From: Brachyhypopomus gauderio
Taxonomy: Eukaryota > Chordata > Actinopteri > Gymnotiformes > Hypopomidae
Assembly (NCBI RefSeq): GCF_052324685.1
Contig: NW_027506894.1
Location: forward strand, 158,501 to 222,500
Reading direction: 5' to 3'
Length of the DNA: 64,000 nt
Shown here: piece by piece, positions 40,701-49,526 of the stretch
Position numbering within the stretch: position 1 is the stretch's first letter
How the letters are laid out: every line of letters begins with the position of its first letter
Position numbers and translations under genes: made by a program
Notes under the pieces: generated by a model
What the model saw: only the letters and a program-made list of their open reading frames with translations
Told to the model about the DNA's origin: nothing
Databases searched by the model: none

Positions 40701-43578
40701 GTTGCGTTGAAGTTGCAAATCGCAACTTTCTGGAGGGTCTGACTGATTCGGGTACTGTCCAAATAAAAAGCCGAGGACTCCCTGCATTCTGCACTTCAAC
40801 AGGCCTGTACCATTTTATTATTTTGTTATTTCTATGCCAGCTTTTACAAAAGCGTTAAGAGTTATTGAAAGGTGACTGGTCACACTAAATTTATAGATAA
40901 GTACTAGACAGACCTAGATTCTGTTGTGTTGTATTTTCTGTACACTTTGTTATATTTAAGTTTATCCCAAGTTACACAAAGTGTAAACGAGGTTATTCCC
41001 TGTTGGCTAAGTGAAACCATCAATCTGGTTAGAGCTATCTCTAAAAGTCTTACAGACTTACAGATTTTAAACTGCATCGCAGTTATCTAACTAGATCAGA
41101 GTATTTTGTTATTCACAGTATTTGAGTATTGTAACAGATTCTAAAGCTAAATAATTTTGTTAATTTAATATTTACATTTGGGATTGTGTTTTTGGTATTT
41201 ATATTCCTTTATAGCTAAAATATATTTTATAATACATTCTGCTGGTAAAACTGTGTCCACTCTATGGGTATATGGTTGGTATGAGTCATAGAGTTAGATC
41301 AGGTAAAGTTAAGTTAACTAGTAACAACTGGAGCTTAACAGGTGAGAACCACACCCACAAACTCAGTATAAATACAAACACCACCCCCTCTGCGGCAACA
41401 GAGGGCTACAGTCACTTACCTGTTTTGCCAGAGAGCCAGCTTTTTTCCCTGGTGTCCTTAGTTCATTTTGTACTCTAGTTATTTTAGGAGGTTTTGTTTT
41501 ACTTATAAGTCAAGTGAGAGAGCCAATTACTCCCCTGGCGTCCTTTGATGGTTTTTCCCTGGTTAGTATCCTCCACGTTGAATATTCCGTGTTTGTTTTG
41601 TTGTCCCTGTTTCCCCGCGTTGATTATTCCGCGAGTTCTTTGTTTCTGCCTTTCTCCACGTTGACTTTTGTCCATGAGCTTCTGTTCTCGTTTTCTTTGT
41701 GGACCGGCACTTATCGTTAAAACTCCACAGAGAATTTCATGTCCGAAATCCCCCGTCCTTACAAATCCATAGGGTTCAATATGACGTTGGTTCACCCATT
41801 GCAGCTGGAACAGCTTCAGCTCTTCTGGGAAGGCTGTCCACAAGGTTTAGGAGTGTGTTTATGGGGATTTTTGACCATTCTTCCAGAAGCGCATTTGTGC
41901 ATACTGATGTTGGACGAGAAGGCCTAGCTCTCAGTCTCCGCTCTAATTCATCCCAAAGATGTTCTTTTGGGTTGAGGTCAGGACTCTGTGCAGGCCAGTT
42001 AAGTTCATCCACACCAGACTCTGCCATCCATGTCTTTATGGACCTTGCTTTGTGCACTAGTACACAGTCATGTTGGAAGAGGAAGCGGCCAGCTCCAAAC
42101 TGTTCTCACAAAGTTGGGAGTATTGAATTGTATTCCGAGTTCCTTTCACTGGAACTAAGAGGCCAAGCCCAATTCCTGAAAAACAACCCCACACCATAAT
42201 ACCCCCTCCACCAAACATGAAGTTTGGATGTCTGTAGTGATTGACTGCAGAAAGTTGGCGACCTCTTTGCACTATGAACTTCAACATCCTTTCATAGTTC
42301 CACACTGAGCTCCTGAGAGCAACTCACTATTTCACAAATGTCTACATGCCTAGGTGCTTAATTTTATATACCTGTGGCCATGGAAGTGATTGGAACACAT
42401 GATTCCATTCATTTGGATGGGTGAGTGAATACTTATGGCAATATCGTTTATTGCAAATTGATTGTGGCACAGACATTTCTGGTCTACTTTGATAGCCTAA
42501 AATATATTCCTCTCACCATTTACTTGCTGGGATGTGTGCAGATGTGTCATTTTACCTTACCTGAAATAAAACGGTGAATGTGACTAATTGTAGTGAAGTT
42601 TCCTGAGAAACAGGATGTTTCGGACAGAGGTCCTTCATCAACTGTGCAAGCAAAGTGCTTCTCAATGAATATATTTGTCTGCTCATCCACAAATCCATCC
42701 TTTTTAAAGTGGATGTTGGTCATATTTTCCTCCTTCTGTGTCCAGTGTCTGAGCTGAGGATTGTGATCGTGGGGAGGACTGGAGTGGGAAAGAGTTCTTC
42801 AGGAAACATCATTCTGGGGAAAGAGGTGTTTGATGTTGCCTGTTCTGTCCAGTCAGTGACAAAGAACTGTATAAAAGAGAAATCAGATGTTGACGACTGT
42901 AAAGTGGCTGTGGTCGACACCCCAGGCTTGTTGGACACAGACCTGACCGAGATCACAGTGGCTAATAGGCTGGTTGAATGCATTGTGCTCTCCTCCCCTG
43001 GACCACATGTGTTCCTATTGGTGCTCACACTCGACTCCTTCACTGAAGAGGAAGAGAAGGTAGTGGAGAGGCTGCAGCACCTGTTTGGAGAAGATGTGTT
43101 CAGATACAGCATAATCCTCTTCACTGGAGGAGACCGCCTAAAGAACCAGACCATAGAGGGATACCTGGCAGACGCAGGAGATGATTTGAACCAGTTACTG
43201 AAGAGGTGTAGTGGGCGGTACCATGTCTTCAACAATGAAAACATGGCAGACCGCACCCAGGTCACCAGTCTGATACATAAGATAAAGGACATGATCAGCA
43301 CCAATCGTGTAGATCATTACACAAGTGAGATGTATGAGAATGTAGAAAAAGAGAATCAGGAGAGACAAGAAGAGCTGAAAAAAGAAATGGAAAAAGAGAT
43401 GATGGAGACACAAGAGAATATGTATCAACTCTGTACTGAACAAAGAAAGCAAATCAAAGAAATGAGTAAGAAAATAGAGGAAATGAATCAGAAAATAAGA
43501 GAAAGAGCAGAGAAAGAAGTCAAGAAGAAGCCATTAAATCTGTTAAAGAAAGGAACACAGAAGTGTGTACAACAGTAA
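34683..43578 (+). CDS. GIMAP / AIG1-family GTPase; join(34683..34728, 42746..43578)
   Basis: A predicted 292-residue immune-associated GTPase. The first exon starts after the acceptor TTTCAG at 34674, has ATG at 34683, codes 15 residues ([15 protein letters not shown]) plus one base and ends at the donor GTAAGT (34729). The second exon follows TGTGTCCAG (42744-42745) in the matching phase. G1 P-loop GRTGVGKSS is at residues 25-33, DTPG (G3) at 73-76, an ILFTGGD block takes the G4 position, and the last ~80 residues are a Lys/Glu-rich coiled coil. GIMAPs bind GTP and act at membranes in lymphoid cells; fish have many. The link between the two exons, 8 kb apart, is inferred from phase and from typical GIMAP gene structure; the second exon alone is unmistakable. 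No stops or frameshifts. Confidence 0.8.
35453..36735 (+). pseudogene. L2 LINE ORF2, endonuclease and start of polymerase (broken)
   Basis: [30 protein letters not shown] and [16 protein letters not shown]...ISDHKCIFA are the endonuclease/exonuclease/phosphatase blocks. The MITE at 35842-36147 interrupts after this. The frame then decays until [20 protein letters not shown]...[16 protein letters not shown] (36470-36657), followed by a stop at 36658. Confidence 0.8.
35842..36147. mobile_element. 306-bp hAT MITE inserted in the L2 LINE
   Basis: Ends CAGAGGTCCTCAACT and, inverted, CAGGGGTATTAAACT. Flanked by CTCAATGA (35834-35841) and CTCTATGA (36148-36155), an 8-bp duplication with one mismatch. 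No coding capacity. Confidence 0.85.
36744..37023 (-). repeat. inverted segment of the L2 reverse transcriptase
   Basis: Read on the minus strand this segment continues the polymerase: [33 protein letters not shown] and [18 protein letters not shown], the first catalytic Asp block. It is bracketed by a 44-bp inverted duplication (36700-36743 and 37024-37067, containing ACCAATATCTAAACTTCC), so the inversion copied its border. Confidence 0.85.
37068..38020 (+). pseudogene. L2 LINE ORF2, second half of polymerase and C terminus
   Basis: The frame is open to TAA at 38018. It has [32 protein letters not shown] (second catalytic motif), [50 protein letters not shown] and [15 protein letters not shown], typical of fish L2. 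Open by itself but cut off from its N terminus by the inversion. Confidence 0.85.
38150..38430. other. intron sequence, possible DNA-transposon end
   Basis: ATGGCCGCCATCTTGAAAGC and the end ...CCACTCCCCTTCCTTGACTCAC resemble a mariner-like tail. The first bases after TACA at 34824 (GGGTGAGTCAA) share only 9-10 bp with it, so a paired element is not proven. Confidence 0.25.
38440..38900 (+). repeat. LTR-like sequence (start resembles 27556)
   Basis: TGTCATGCCTGACTCCAGGA followed by CCACCACAGGGAAGAGCTCA is similar to 27556-27610 (TGTCAGGCCTGGCTC...CCACAGGAGGGGGCTCACGA). Probably a solo or truncated LTR of the same gypsy-like family. The 3' end is not defined. Confidence 0.45.
38901..39766. other. 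intron sequence with a 40-bp tandem duplication
   Basis: GATAGCGCCCTGGGTTACCG (39377-) and GATAGCGCTCTGAGTTACTG (39443-) begin two ~40-bp copies ending in GTTCCTCAG. TTGCGG/TTGCAG-rich sequence follows at 39600-39665. No gene recognised. Confidence 0.4.
39767..40095. mobile_element. hAT-like MITE, CAGGGTTGCCAAC ends
   Basis: 329 bp with terminal inverted repeats CAGGGTTGCCAACT and (rc) CAGGGTTGCCAACTCT, flanked by near-matching ATTTATT. Internal GGTGGCGAACGTTAATTA and AAGACGGTCAAATGCGTGTG blocks also occur inverted in the MITE at 53282-53493, so the two are related. Confidence 0.7.
40096..41740. other. intron sequence, no gene; TTGCGG-rich patch
   Basis: 40595-40735 is a run of related TTGCGG/AGTTGC words (TTTGCGGGAAAGTTGCGGTG, GGCTGAAGTTGCAACACCGC) typical of a non-autonomous fish DNA element. 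41350-41760 could be LTR debris (GTATAAATACAAACACC, then CGTCCTTACA at the Tc1 junction). Neither has firm ends. Confidence 0.35.
41763..42446 (-). mobile_element. Tc1-type transposon remnant, truncated
   Basis: A minus-strand transposase C-terminal half and the flanking terminal region GTGAGTGAATACTTATGGCAATA (42420-42443) of the common fish Tc1 type. The opposite end and the transposase N terminus are missing. Confidence 0.7.
41776..42305 (-). pseudogene. Tc1 transposase C-terminal pseudogene
   Basis: [20 protein letters not shown], then a damaged stretch with a stop near 42057, then [20 protein letters not shown] and [20 protein letters not shown]: the DDE domain with the third acidic position (E of KEHLW). 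About 170 of the usual ~340 residues remain. Confidence 0.8.
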
Positions 43579-43599
43579 TAACACAGAACTCAACTTTAT

Positions 43600-43907
43600 T
43601 TATAGAGCACTTAAATTATTATTATTTTTTTTTGCCATATTTTGTCAATTGTGATTTTTACACCCCAATCGAAATTTGTCCTCCGCTTTTAACCCATCTG
43701 TGCAGTCAGAACACACACACACACTAGTGATTACTAGGGGGCTGTGGATCACACATGCCCAGAGCGGTGGGCAGCCCTAGCCCGGCGCCCGGGGAGCAGT
43801 TGGGGTTAGGTGCCTTGCTCAAGGGCACCTCAGTCATGGCCTGTCTGGGAATCGAACCCACGACCCTCCGGTCACAAGACCCTAACCGCCAGGCCATGAC
43901 TGCCCCT
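43600..43907 (-). mobile_element. tRNA-derived SINE fused to a U1 copy
   Basis: On the minus strand it begins GGGGCAGTCATGGCCTGGCG with box A (TGGCGGTTAGGG) and box B (GGTTCGATTCC), then TGAGGTGCCCTTGAGCAAGG, CCCCGGGCGCCGGGCTAGGG and a 3' part ending in T/A-rich sequence near 43615. Related to 21078-21280. Its 5' end lies 12 nt from the 3' end of the U1 sequence, across a T11 run. Confidence 0.8.
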
Positions 43908-43919
43908 AAAAAAAAAAAT

Positions 43920-44083
43920 CAGGGGAGAGCGCGAACGCAGTCCCTCACTACCAGAAATTATGCAGTCGAGATTCCCGCATTTGGGGAATTCGCAAGGGTC
44001 AGCACAGCCTGAGTGCAATGGCTGAGCCTCACCTTGGGCGAACCACCTTCCTGATCATGGTCTCACCCCTGCCAGGTAAGTAT
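43920..44083 (-). ncRNA. U1 snRNA copy (probable pseudogene), 164 nt
   Basis: The minus strand begins ATACTTACCTGGCAGGGG, the exact U1 5' end that pairs with splice donors. It continues with ACCATGATCA, GAAGGTGGTT, CCATTGCACTC, CCCCAAATGCGGGAA, CTCGACTGCATAATTT and GACTGCGTTCGCGC, ending CTCCCCTG. The length equals that of vertebrate U1. I count a dozen or so differences from the canonical sequence as remembered, including the Sm site (AATTTCTGG instead of AATTTGTGG), which would weaken Sm core binding. No snRNA 3' box follows; the next sequence is T11 and a SINE. A retro-copied or SINE-interrupted pseudogene is most likely. Confidence 0.85.
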
Positions 44084-44089
44084 TTTAAG

Positions 44090-45579
44090 AACGGCAGTCG
44101 AAACAAAGTGCTGTACATAAGAATAGAACATTAGACATAAAACTAATAATAACAAAAAATGGATAAAACAATATTAACTAAAACAGTAAAAGGAATCAAT
44201 AGAACAAATCAATGAATTAAACTAAAACAGTAAAGTCTCTTGCTGTGTTAAAAGCCAATGAATAAAAGTGGGGTTTAAGATTTGTTTTAGTAACATAATA
44301 CAGGAAGATGATAAATCCTGCACCTAACATCCGGAGTCATGCAACAGGCTTGGCTAGGATGTATTAACCAACAACTGTGATCTATTAATCCTACACAATA
44401 CTACTAAGAAGACAAGATAGATTGCACACACCCTATGCCCACACTAGTTACTTGAACAGAACACAGCAGCAGCTACAATCTGATACTGGCTCGACAAGGA
44501 TCCAGAAGCACAGCGCACTATGTTCATGGTCCATTGCCTCAACTGCCAAGTACTCAGACCACCAAACAAACCTGGACTGACCTTCAAAACAAAGTGACAT
44601 GGACACACACACAATACCTTGTAAGCATTTCATTGGGGTCATCAGGAAGGCACCTCCCTTCGTTGGTGTTTCGATGAATTGAGCCCCCAACACCTCCAGA
44701 AGGCTCATCAGTGGAGTCTGGCGTCCCAGACCCACACCCCTCCAAGCTCACAATGTAGCCCATCACAAAATTACCAACAACCCTGCTACCCGACGGCTAT
44801 CGGAAAAGCCAAGTGACAATCCTACCCATCTCTCAACATCACACACACCCAGTGGCGTGCACACATAGACATCAGGTGGTGCTAAAGCACCACCAACTCT
44901 GCCCTTTATCAACGAAAGTGCCCTTTTGAAACTTCGGGGGTTTTTTTTATTTTATTTTTTAATCATTTTACTGAGGTCGGTTTGAAATGATCTTTTGAAA
45001 ACCTGAGCGATTAAAAACAATGCCCTAAAATGCGCCACCACCTCGCACACACTCGACCTCTCTCTTCCTTTGTCACACCAGATACGCACCTAATAAACTA
45101 GTCGCTCTAGCCCAAATCAATGATAGATAACGTGAGGACGACCACATACAAATAATTAGATAGATAGGTAGAGTTTGCAAATCTATGTGTTAAGCTGAAC
45201 GTTTTCTGTTGTATAGGTTTTGTTAGGCAACATAAATTAACACATTCATTTGTGAAAGAAGAAACTGGAAGTTCCCCATTACCTGTGAAAAATGTCCATC
45301 TGCATTCATGTAATGACAACACTCAGTAGCCTATAACTCCTTCTCCTACTTTACAGTCTTTTTACTGTCTTAATTGTAGGCCTATATTGATTTAAATTTA
45401 AAATTTATTGATTTAAATTGGAAAATATATGCAACAAGGCCTGCAGACAGTGGAGGGTAAACAGAAGTTAACTGAAGGACATGACTGTATATAGTTAATA
45501 TTGGATATGAATTATATCAGTTGGCTGCGTGACTTCTTTCCATTGTAAACTCGCATTTAGAGAATGTTACAAATAAAAG
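44090..45579. other. no recognised gene
   Basis: 44105-44290 has A-rich LINE/SINE-tail-like sequence. 44310-44830 is unique-looking. 44860-45010 (CAGTGGCGTGCACACATAGA, GGTGGTGCTAAAGCACCACC) looks like a hAT end. No coding frame is convincing. Confidence 0.35.
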
Positions 45580-45840
45580 TCAAATTTCATTCAACATGTG
45601 CTTAACCTCAGCCCTTCTTAGCCACACCCACTGACTAGATCTCTCAGCTACCGCTGAGAACTCTTTTACCACTGCTCTCATCACACAGCCTCTAAATCCA
45701 AACTCAGCCAGTAGTCTTGTGGCAGACTTCGCCACGAAACCCCTAGCCCCTACCTCTACAGGTCTAATATGTGCTTGCCAGCCCCGCTCTCTTACCTCAG
45801 CCACCAAATCTGCATACTTCAACCTTTTCCTTTCATATGC
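45580..45840 (-). mobile_element. R2/NeSL-clade LINE C-terminal fragment
   Basis: The minus-strand frame reads KYADLVAEVRERGWQAHIRP, VEVGARGFVAKSATRLLAEF and SSQWVWLRRAEV. This matches the end of the restriction-like-endonuclease region of fish R2/NeSL-type LINEs (...ExGxRGFxxxS...SxWxWxKR...). About 80 residues remain. Confidence 0.6.
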
Positions 45841-45844
45841 TGCA

Positions 45845-47074
45845 TCAACTCCAGGAGCAGCTGATCAGCTGACCTGAGGCACCGAGTGGTGGTGTGGGGA
45901 TGGAGCAGCTCGGCGAGGTAAGGCGGGGCGAGTCCATTTAAAGATTTAAAAACAAATAAAAGAATCTTAAAATGAACTCTAAAATGCCCAGGTAACCAGT
46001 GGAGGGAGGCCAGAATAGGAGTTATGTGCTCTCTCTTGCGTGATCCCGTTAAAAGTCAGGCAGCAGCATTTTGCACTAACTGAAGACGTTTGAGAGAGGA
46101 CTGGCTGACTCCAAAATAAAGTGCGCTACAGTAGTCCAGCCGAGACAAAATGAAGGCATGGATTACTGTTTGAAAGTGCTCGTGCGAAATGATTGTCTTA
46201 ACCTTTGCCAGCAGCCTCAAATGGAAAAAACTGGACTTAACCACTGCACCGATTTGGCGGTCCAATTTAAAATCACTGTCTATTTTAAAACCCAAGTTAG
46301 TGATAGTTTGCTTCACATATAATGTCAGAGGGCCCAAATTAATAGGGGAGGCTTCACTGGAACCACTAGGGCCAAACACCATCACTTCTGTTTTCTTTTC
46401 ATTAAAATTTAAGACGTTTAAAGCCATCCAGTCCTTAATACCATTTAGACATAGCAGAAGTGGTTTTATAGAGGTATCTCTCTTTTTAAGTGGGACATAT
46501 ATCTGGGTGTCGTCAGCATAACAATGAAATGAGATGCAGTGTTTCCTGAAAATGGAACCCAGTGGAAGCAGATACAAGGAAAAAAGTAGGGGTCCTAAGA
46601 TAGAGCCCTGTGGAACCTCATATGGCATGGGAGCTGAGGAGGATTTAGAGCCAGCAAAGGTCACACACGAAATTCTGTCTGTCAGATAGGACTTAAACCA
46701 TTCTAGAGCACTACCACAAATCGGGAAACTAAAATTTTGTGATCCACTGTATCAAATGCCGCAGTTAGATCCAGCAGGAGAAGAATCACATGGTCACCAG
46801 AATCATTGGTCAGGAGAATATCATTAAAAACCCTAATCAATGCCGACTCTGTACTGTGCAGGGTTTTAAAACCAGATTGAAAAACCTCCAGGATATTTTG
46901 CTCTTCTTGGAACAAATTTAGCTGAGCATAAACAACTTTTAAATAATAAAAAATAATAAACAATATTTTTGATAGAAAAGGGAGTTTGGAGATATGCCTA
47001 TAATTAGCCAATACAGTTTGGTTAAGGCCAGTTTTCTTGAGCAAAGGTTGCACTACAGCATGTTTACAACTCAC
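45845..47074 (-). pseudogene. L2 LINE reverse transcriptase, C-terminal part
   Basis: Order on the minus strand: [53 protein letters not shown] (first Asp block), a frame change near 46700, [34 protein letters not shown] (catalytic YADD), [20 protein letters not shown], a stop at about 46053, then ITPILASLHWLPGHFRVHFK and PPYLAELLHPHTTTRCLRS. Inactive. Confidence 0.85.
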
Positions 47075-47090
47075 AGGAACAATACCTGAG

Positions 47091-47449
47091 TGTGACGCTC
47101 GGGGCTGGACGAAGGACGAGACACGGATCCCTCTGGCTTGACAGACGTCACTTTTATTTTAGCGCGTAACGCGCACGAAAAACACAGATATAGCGCAATA
47201 GCGCACGTAGACCACTCCGCATACACACACAACGTGTAGACTTAGACAACGACGAGCACAGGACACTGCGCGAGCGCACATTAAATAGACAAACCACATT
47301 AACCCCACATGATTACGAGACGATTCACAGGTGAGATGGATTATCACATGACATAGCCATCACCACGGAATATCCACAGACGCAGACGATGCACGTAGAC
47401 TACGTAAACACATGCCCAAAAGGGAGGGGCCGGGGTCCTCAACGTGACA
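47091..47449 (-). repeat. 3' LTR of copy 2
   Basis: 359 bp, two differences from the 5' LTR. On its internal side is the sense purine tract CTTGGAGGGGGCGTC. Confidence 0.95.
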
Positions 47450-47591
47450 GACGCCCCCTCCAAGGGCACTACCCGTCCCGGGGTGCCAACAGGACCGAGT
47501 GCCCCGAACCCACGACGATGGGCGGATCTGACGCGCTCAGTCCTGCATCTGGGAGGTGACTGCCCTTGGCGAAGCGTCCATCACGAATCGC

Positions 47592-49139
47592 CTAGCACAC
47601 CCTCCCTGGGAAGACGGGGGAAAAGACGTTAAACACATTAAACGGCACAGGAACAAACACACAAACAGGCACGCTTACACACATCGACACAAACGGGAAA
47701 AGGGGGTTTGGTACACATACGGGCAGACTTACGATTACAGGAACACACACACACGACATTAGCACCAGGCTGCGCGCCAGGAGGAGAGCGATGAGGGGAG
47801 GGAGATCCGGTGCTGCTGACGCTGCGTTGGGCAATCCCCCTCCTGCCTTCGCTGCGAACCCTCCGCTGGGCGCAGCGTGGCGGGCAGACGCGCCAGGTGC
47901 AGCGCGGCGGGCGGACGCGCCAGGTGCAGCGCCGCGGGCGGACGTGTCCGAGGCAGCGTAGCTGGCGGGCTTGCCAGGCGCAGCGTGAGGGAGCTCCTCC
48001 TCACAGTCCATCAGCTCCTCCTCGCCCTCCAGGACCCCTTCCATAGACTTAGCCGGGCTCTCACCCCGGGAATAGTCCATGGGGCTGGCCCTGGAAGGTC
48101 CGGAGGATGCGGTCTCCCCAGGAGTGCCCCTTTCTTTTACAGTTCCCACGGAACACTCGGAGGGAGGCGGACTGCCCTCCTCCTCTGAATAGAGGTCGCT
48201 GTCCGTGCCCTCCTCTTCCTCACCGTCTCCAGCGGGGTAGGCGGAGTACCCGCCGTCGGAGCACTCCTCCCCCTCCTCGACAGTGGGAGAGGACTCTACG
48301 GGCGGAGGGAGATATTCTTCTTCCTCTGACTCCTCCTCCTCCTCACCGTAGTCGTTCACCGACAGGGGGTAGGATTCCTCCCCTTCCCCACCATAGTCAA
48401 TGGTGGAGGCATCGCACAGAGATGGAGGGTAGGCCTCCTCCGCCTCCTCTTGCTCCTCCTCCTCCTCACTGTAGTCGTTCACCGACGGGGGGTAGGATTC
48501 CTCCCCTTCCCCACCATAGTCAACGGTGGAGGCATCATACAGAGAGGGAGGGTAGGCCTCTTCCGCGTCCTCTTGCTCCTCCTCGGAGTCCACCTCCCCA
48601 AACTCGCTCTCTGGGGTGGACTCGGTAGCACCGAAGATGCAGGAGCCCACCCTCAGGGGCGAGAGGACGCGAGATGGAGGGGAGTGTCGCTCCCTCCAAA
48701 TCCGTACCGCGCCCTGGCGGAGGGACTCTGCCAGCTCGGGTTCCCTCTCCTCTAGCCGCCGGGCTGAGGCCAGCTGGAAGGCGCACACAGGGTCCTCCTC
48801 TAGTTGCGCCAGCGTCGGCGGGTTATCCTCCTCTACGAGCACGCCCTCTGGTGGCGACGCCTCGTAGGGCTCTGGGTTACTCACCCGTATGGGTGATCCT
48901 TCCCGGGAAGGAGCTGGGTGCCTCTCTTCCCACACCCGCGCCGCTGTCCGGCGGTACTCCTCCGCCAGCTCAGGTATGGATGTTTCCCGAGCCGCGCACA
49001 GCAGGTACGTGCACTCGGGGTCCTGCATGAGCTGTGCCCGAGTCGGCTGGGCTTTGCGGCGCGGGGGAGAGGAAGAAGAGCGGTGGTGCCGCTTGCTGGG
49101 GCGATCCGCCTTCTTATGCCGGGTGGCGTAGCCTGGCAT
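47592..49139 (-). CDS. single ORF of the LTR family, copy 2: acidic repeat protein, function unknown
   Basis: 515 residues, starting MPGYATR as in copy 1. It has two tandem copies of the Cys/Trp module: DPECTYLLCAARE...AEEYRRTAARVWEERHP (about 39-79) and DPVCAFQLASARR...AESLRQGAVRIWRERH (about 116-157); copy 1 has one. A Glu-rich region (about 180-335) follows with repeats around AYPPSLCDASTIDYGGEGEE, then MDYSRGESPAKSME matching the conserved patch of copy 1, an Ala/Arg-rich region with SARRAAPGASARHAAP, and a hydrophobic tail with NPLFPFV and FSPVFPGRVC. The intact frame in both diverged copies argues that the protein matters for the element. No catalytic retroelement domain is recognised. 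GC-rich relative to neighbours. Confidence 0.8.
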   Translation of the reverse strand: MPGYATRHKKADRPSKRHHRSSSSPPRRKAQPTRAQLMQDPECTYLLCAARETSIPELAEEYRRTAARVWEERHPAPSREGSPIRVSNPEPYEASPPEGVLVEEDNPPTLAQLEEDPVCAFQLASARRLEEREPELAESLRQGAVRIWRERHSPPSRVLSPLRVGSCIFGATESTPESEFGEVDSEEEQEDAEEAYPPSLYDASTVDYGGEGEESYPPSVNDYSEEEEEQEEAEEAYPPSLCDASTIDYGGEGEESYPLSVNDYGEEEEESEEEEYLPPPVESSPTVEEGEECSDGGYSAYPAGDGEEEEGTDSDLYSEEEGSPPPSECSVGTVKERGTPGETASSGPSRASPMDYSRGESPAKSMEGVLEGEEELMDCEEELPHAAPGKPASYAASDTSARGAAPGASARRAAPGASARHAAPSGGFAAKAGGGLPNAASAAPDLPPLIALLLARSLVLMSCVCVPVIVSLPVCVPNPLFPFVSMCVSVPVCVFVPVPFNVFNVFSPVFPGRVC

Positions 49140-49156
49140 GTTGGTGTCTCTTCGAG

Positions 49157-49166
49157 GCTCGTCGTT
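49157..49166 (-). other. putative self-priming primer-binding site, copy 2
   Basis: Sense AACGACGAGC, one nucleotide after the LTR end, perfectly complementary over 10 nt to 49325-49334 of its own LTR. Compared with copy 1, one base is changed on each side of the duplex so that pairing is kept. Confidence 0.75.
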
Positions 49167-49167
49167 C

Positions 49168-49526
49168 TGTGACGCTCGGGGCTGGACGAAGGACGAGACA
49201 CGGATCCCTCTGGCTTGACAGACGTCACTTTTATTTTAGCGCGTAACGCGCACGAAAAACACAGATATAGCGCAATAGCGCACGTAGACCACTCCGCATA
49301 CACACACAACGTGTAGACTTAGACAACGACGAGCACAGGACACTGCGCGAGCGCACATTAAATAGACAAACCACATTAACCCCACGTGATTACGAGACGA
49401 TTCATAGGTGAGATGGATTATCACATGACATAGCCATCACCACGGAATATCCACAGACGCAGACGATGCACGTAGACTACGTAAACACATGCCCAAAAGG
49501 GAGGGGCCGGGGTCCTCAACGTGACA
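49168..49526 (-). repeat. 5' LTR of copy 2
   Basis: Sense strand begins TGTCACGTTGAGG and ends GAGCGTCACA. TATTTAA is at 49358-49364. The R-segment GCTCGTCGTT (49334 down to 49325) starts 30 nt after the box, as in copy 1. Confidence 0.95.

Larger units (their letters stand above)
47091..49526 (-). mobile_element. short single-ORF LTR retrotransposon, family copy 2
   Basis: LTRs at 47091-47449 and 49168-49526 (359 bp each) differ at two positions (47309/49386 and 47327/49404). The exact 5-bp duplication is CTGAG. Sense is the minus strand: 5' LTR 49168-49526, ORF 49139-47592, purine-rich GGAGGGGGCG, 3' LTR. Homologous to copy 1 (5714-7980) in LTR start (TGTCACG), promoter block, primer site, ORF and downstream TTCCCAGGGAGGGTGTGCTAG, yet clearly diverged, so the family has at least two active lineages. 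No pol. Confidence 0.93.

Noticed and set aside
44448..44766. Minus-strand frames at 44448-44766
   Set aside because: No domain, biased composition or conservation; no splice context.
47759..49309. Open frames on the plus strand and other minus frames across LTR copy 2
   Set aside because: Shadows of the 515-codon ORF; low-complexity arginine/proline-rich translations without homology to copy 1 frames.
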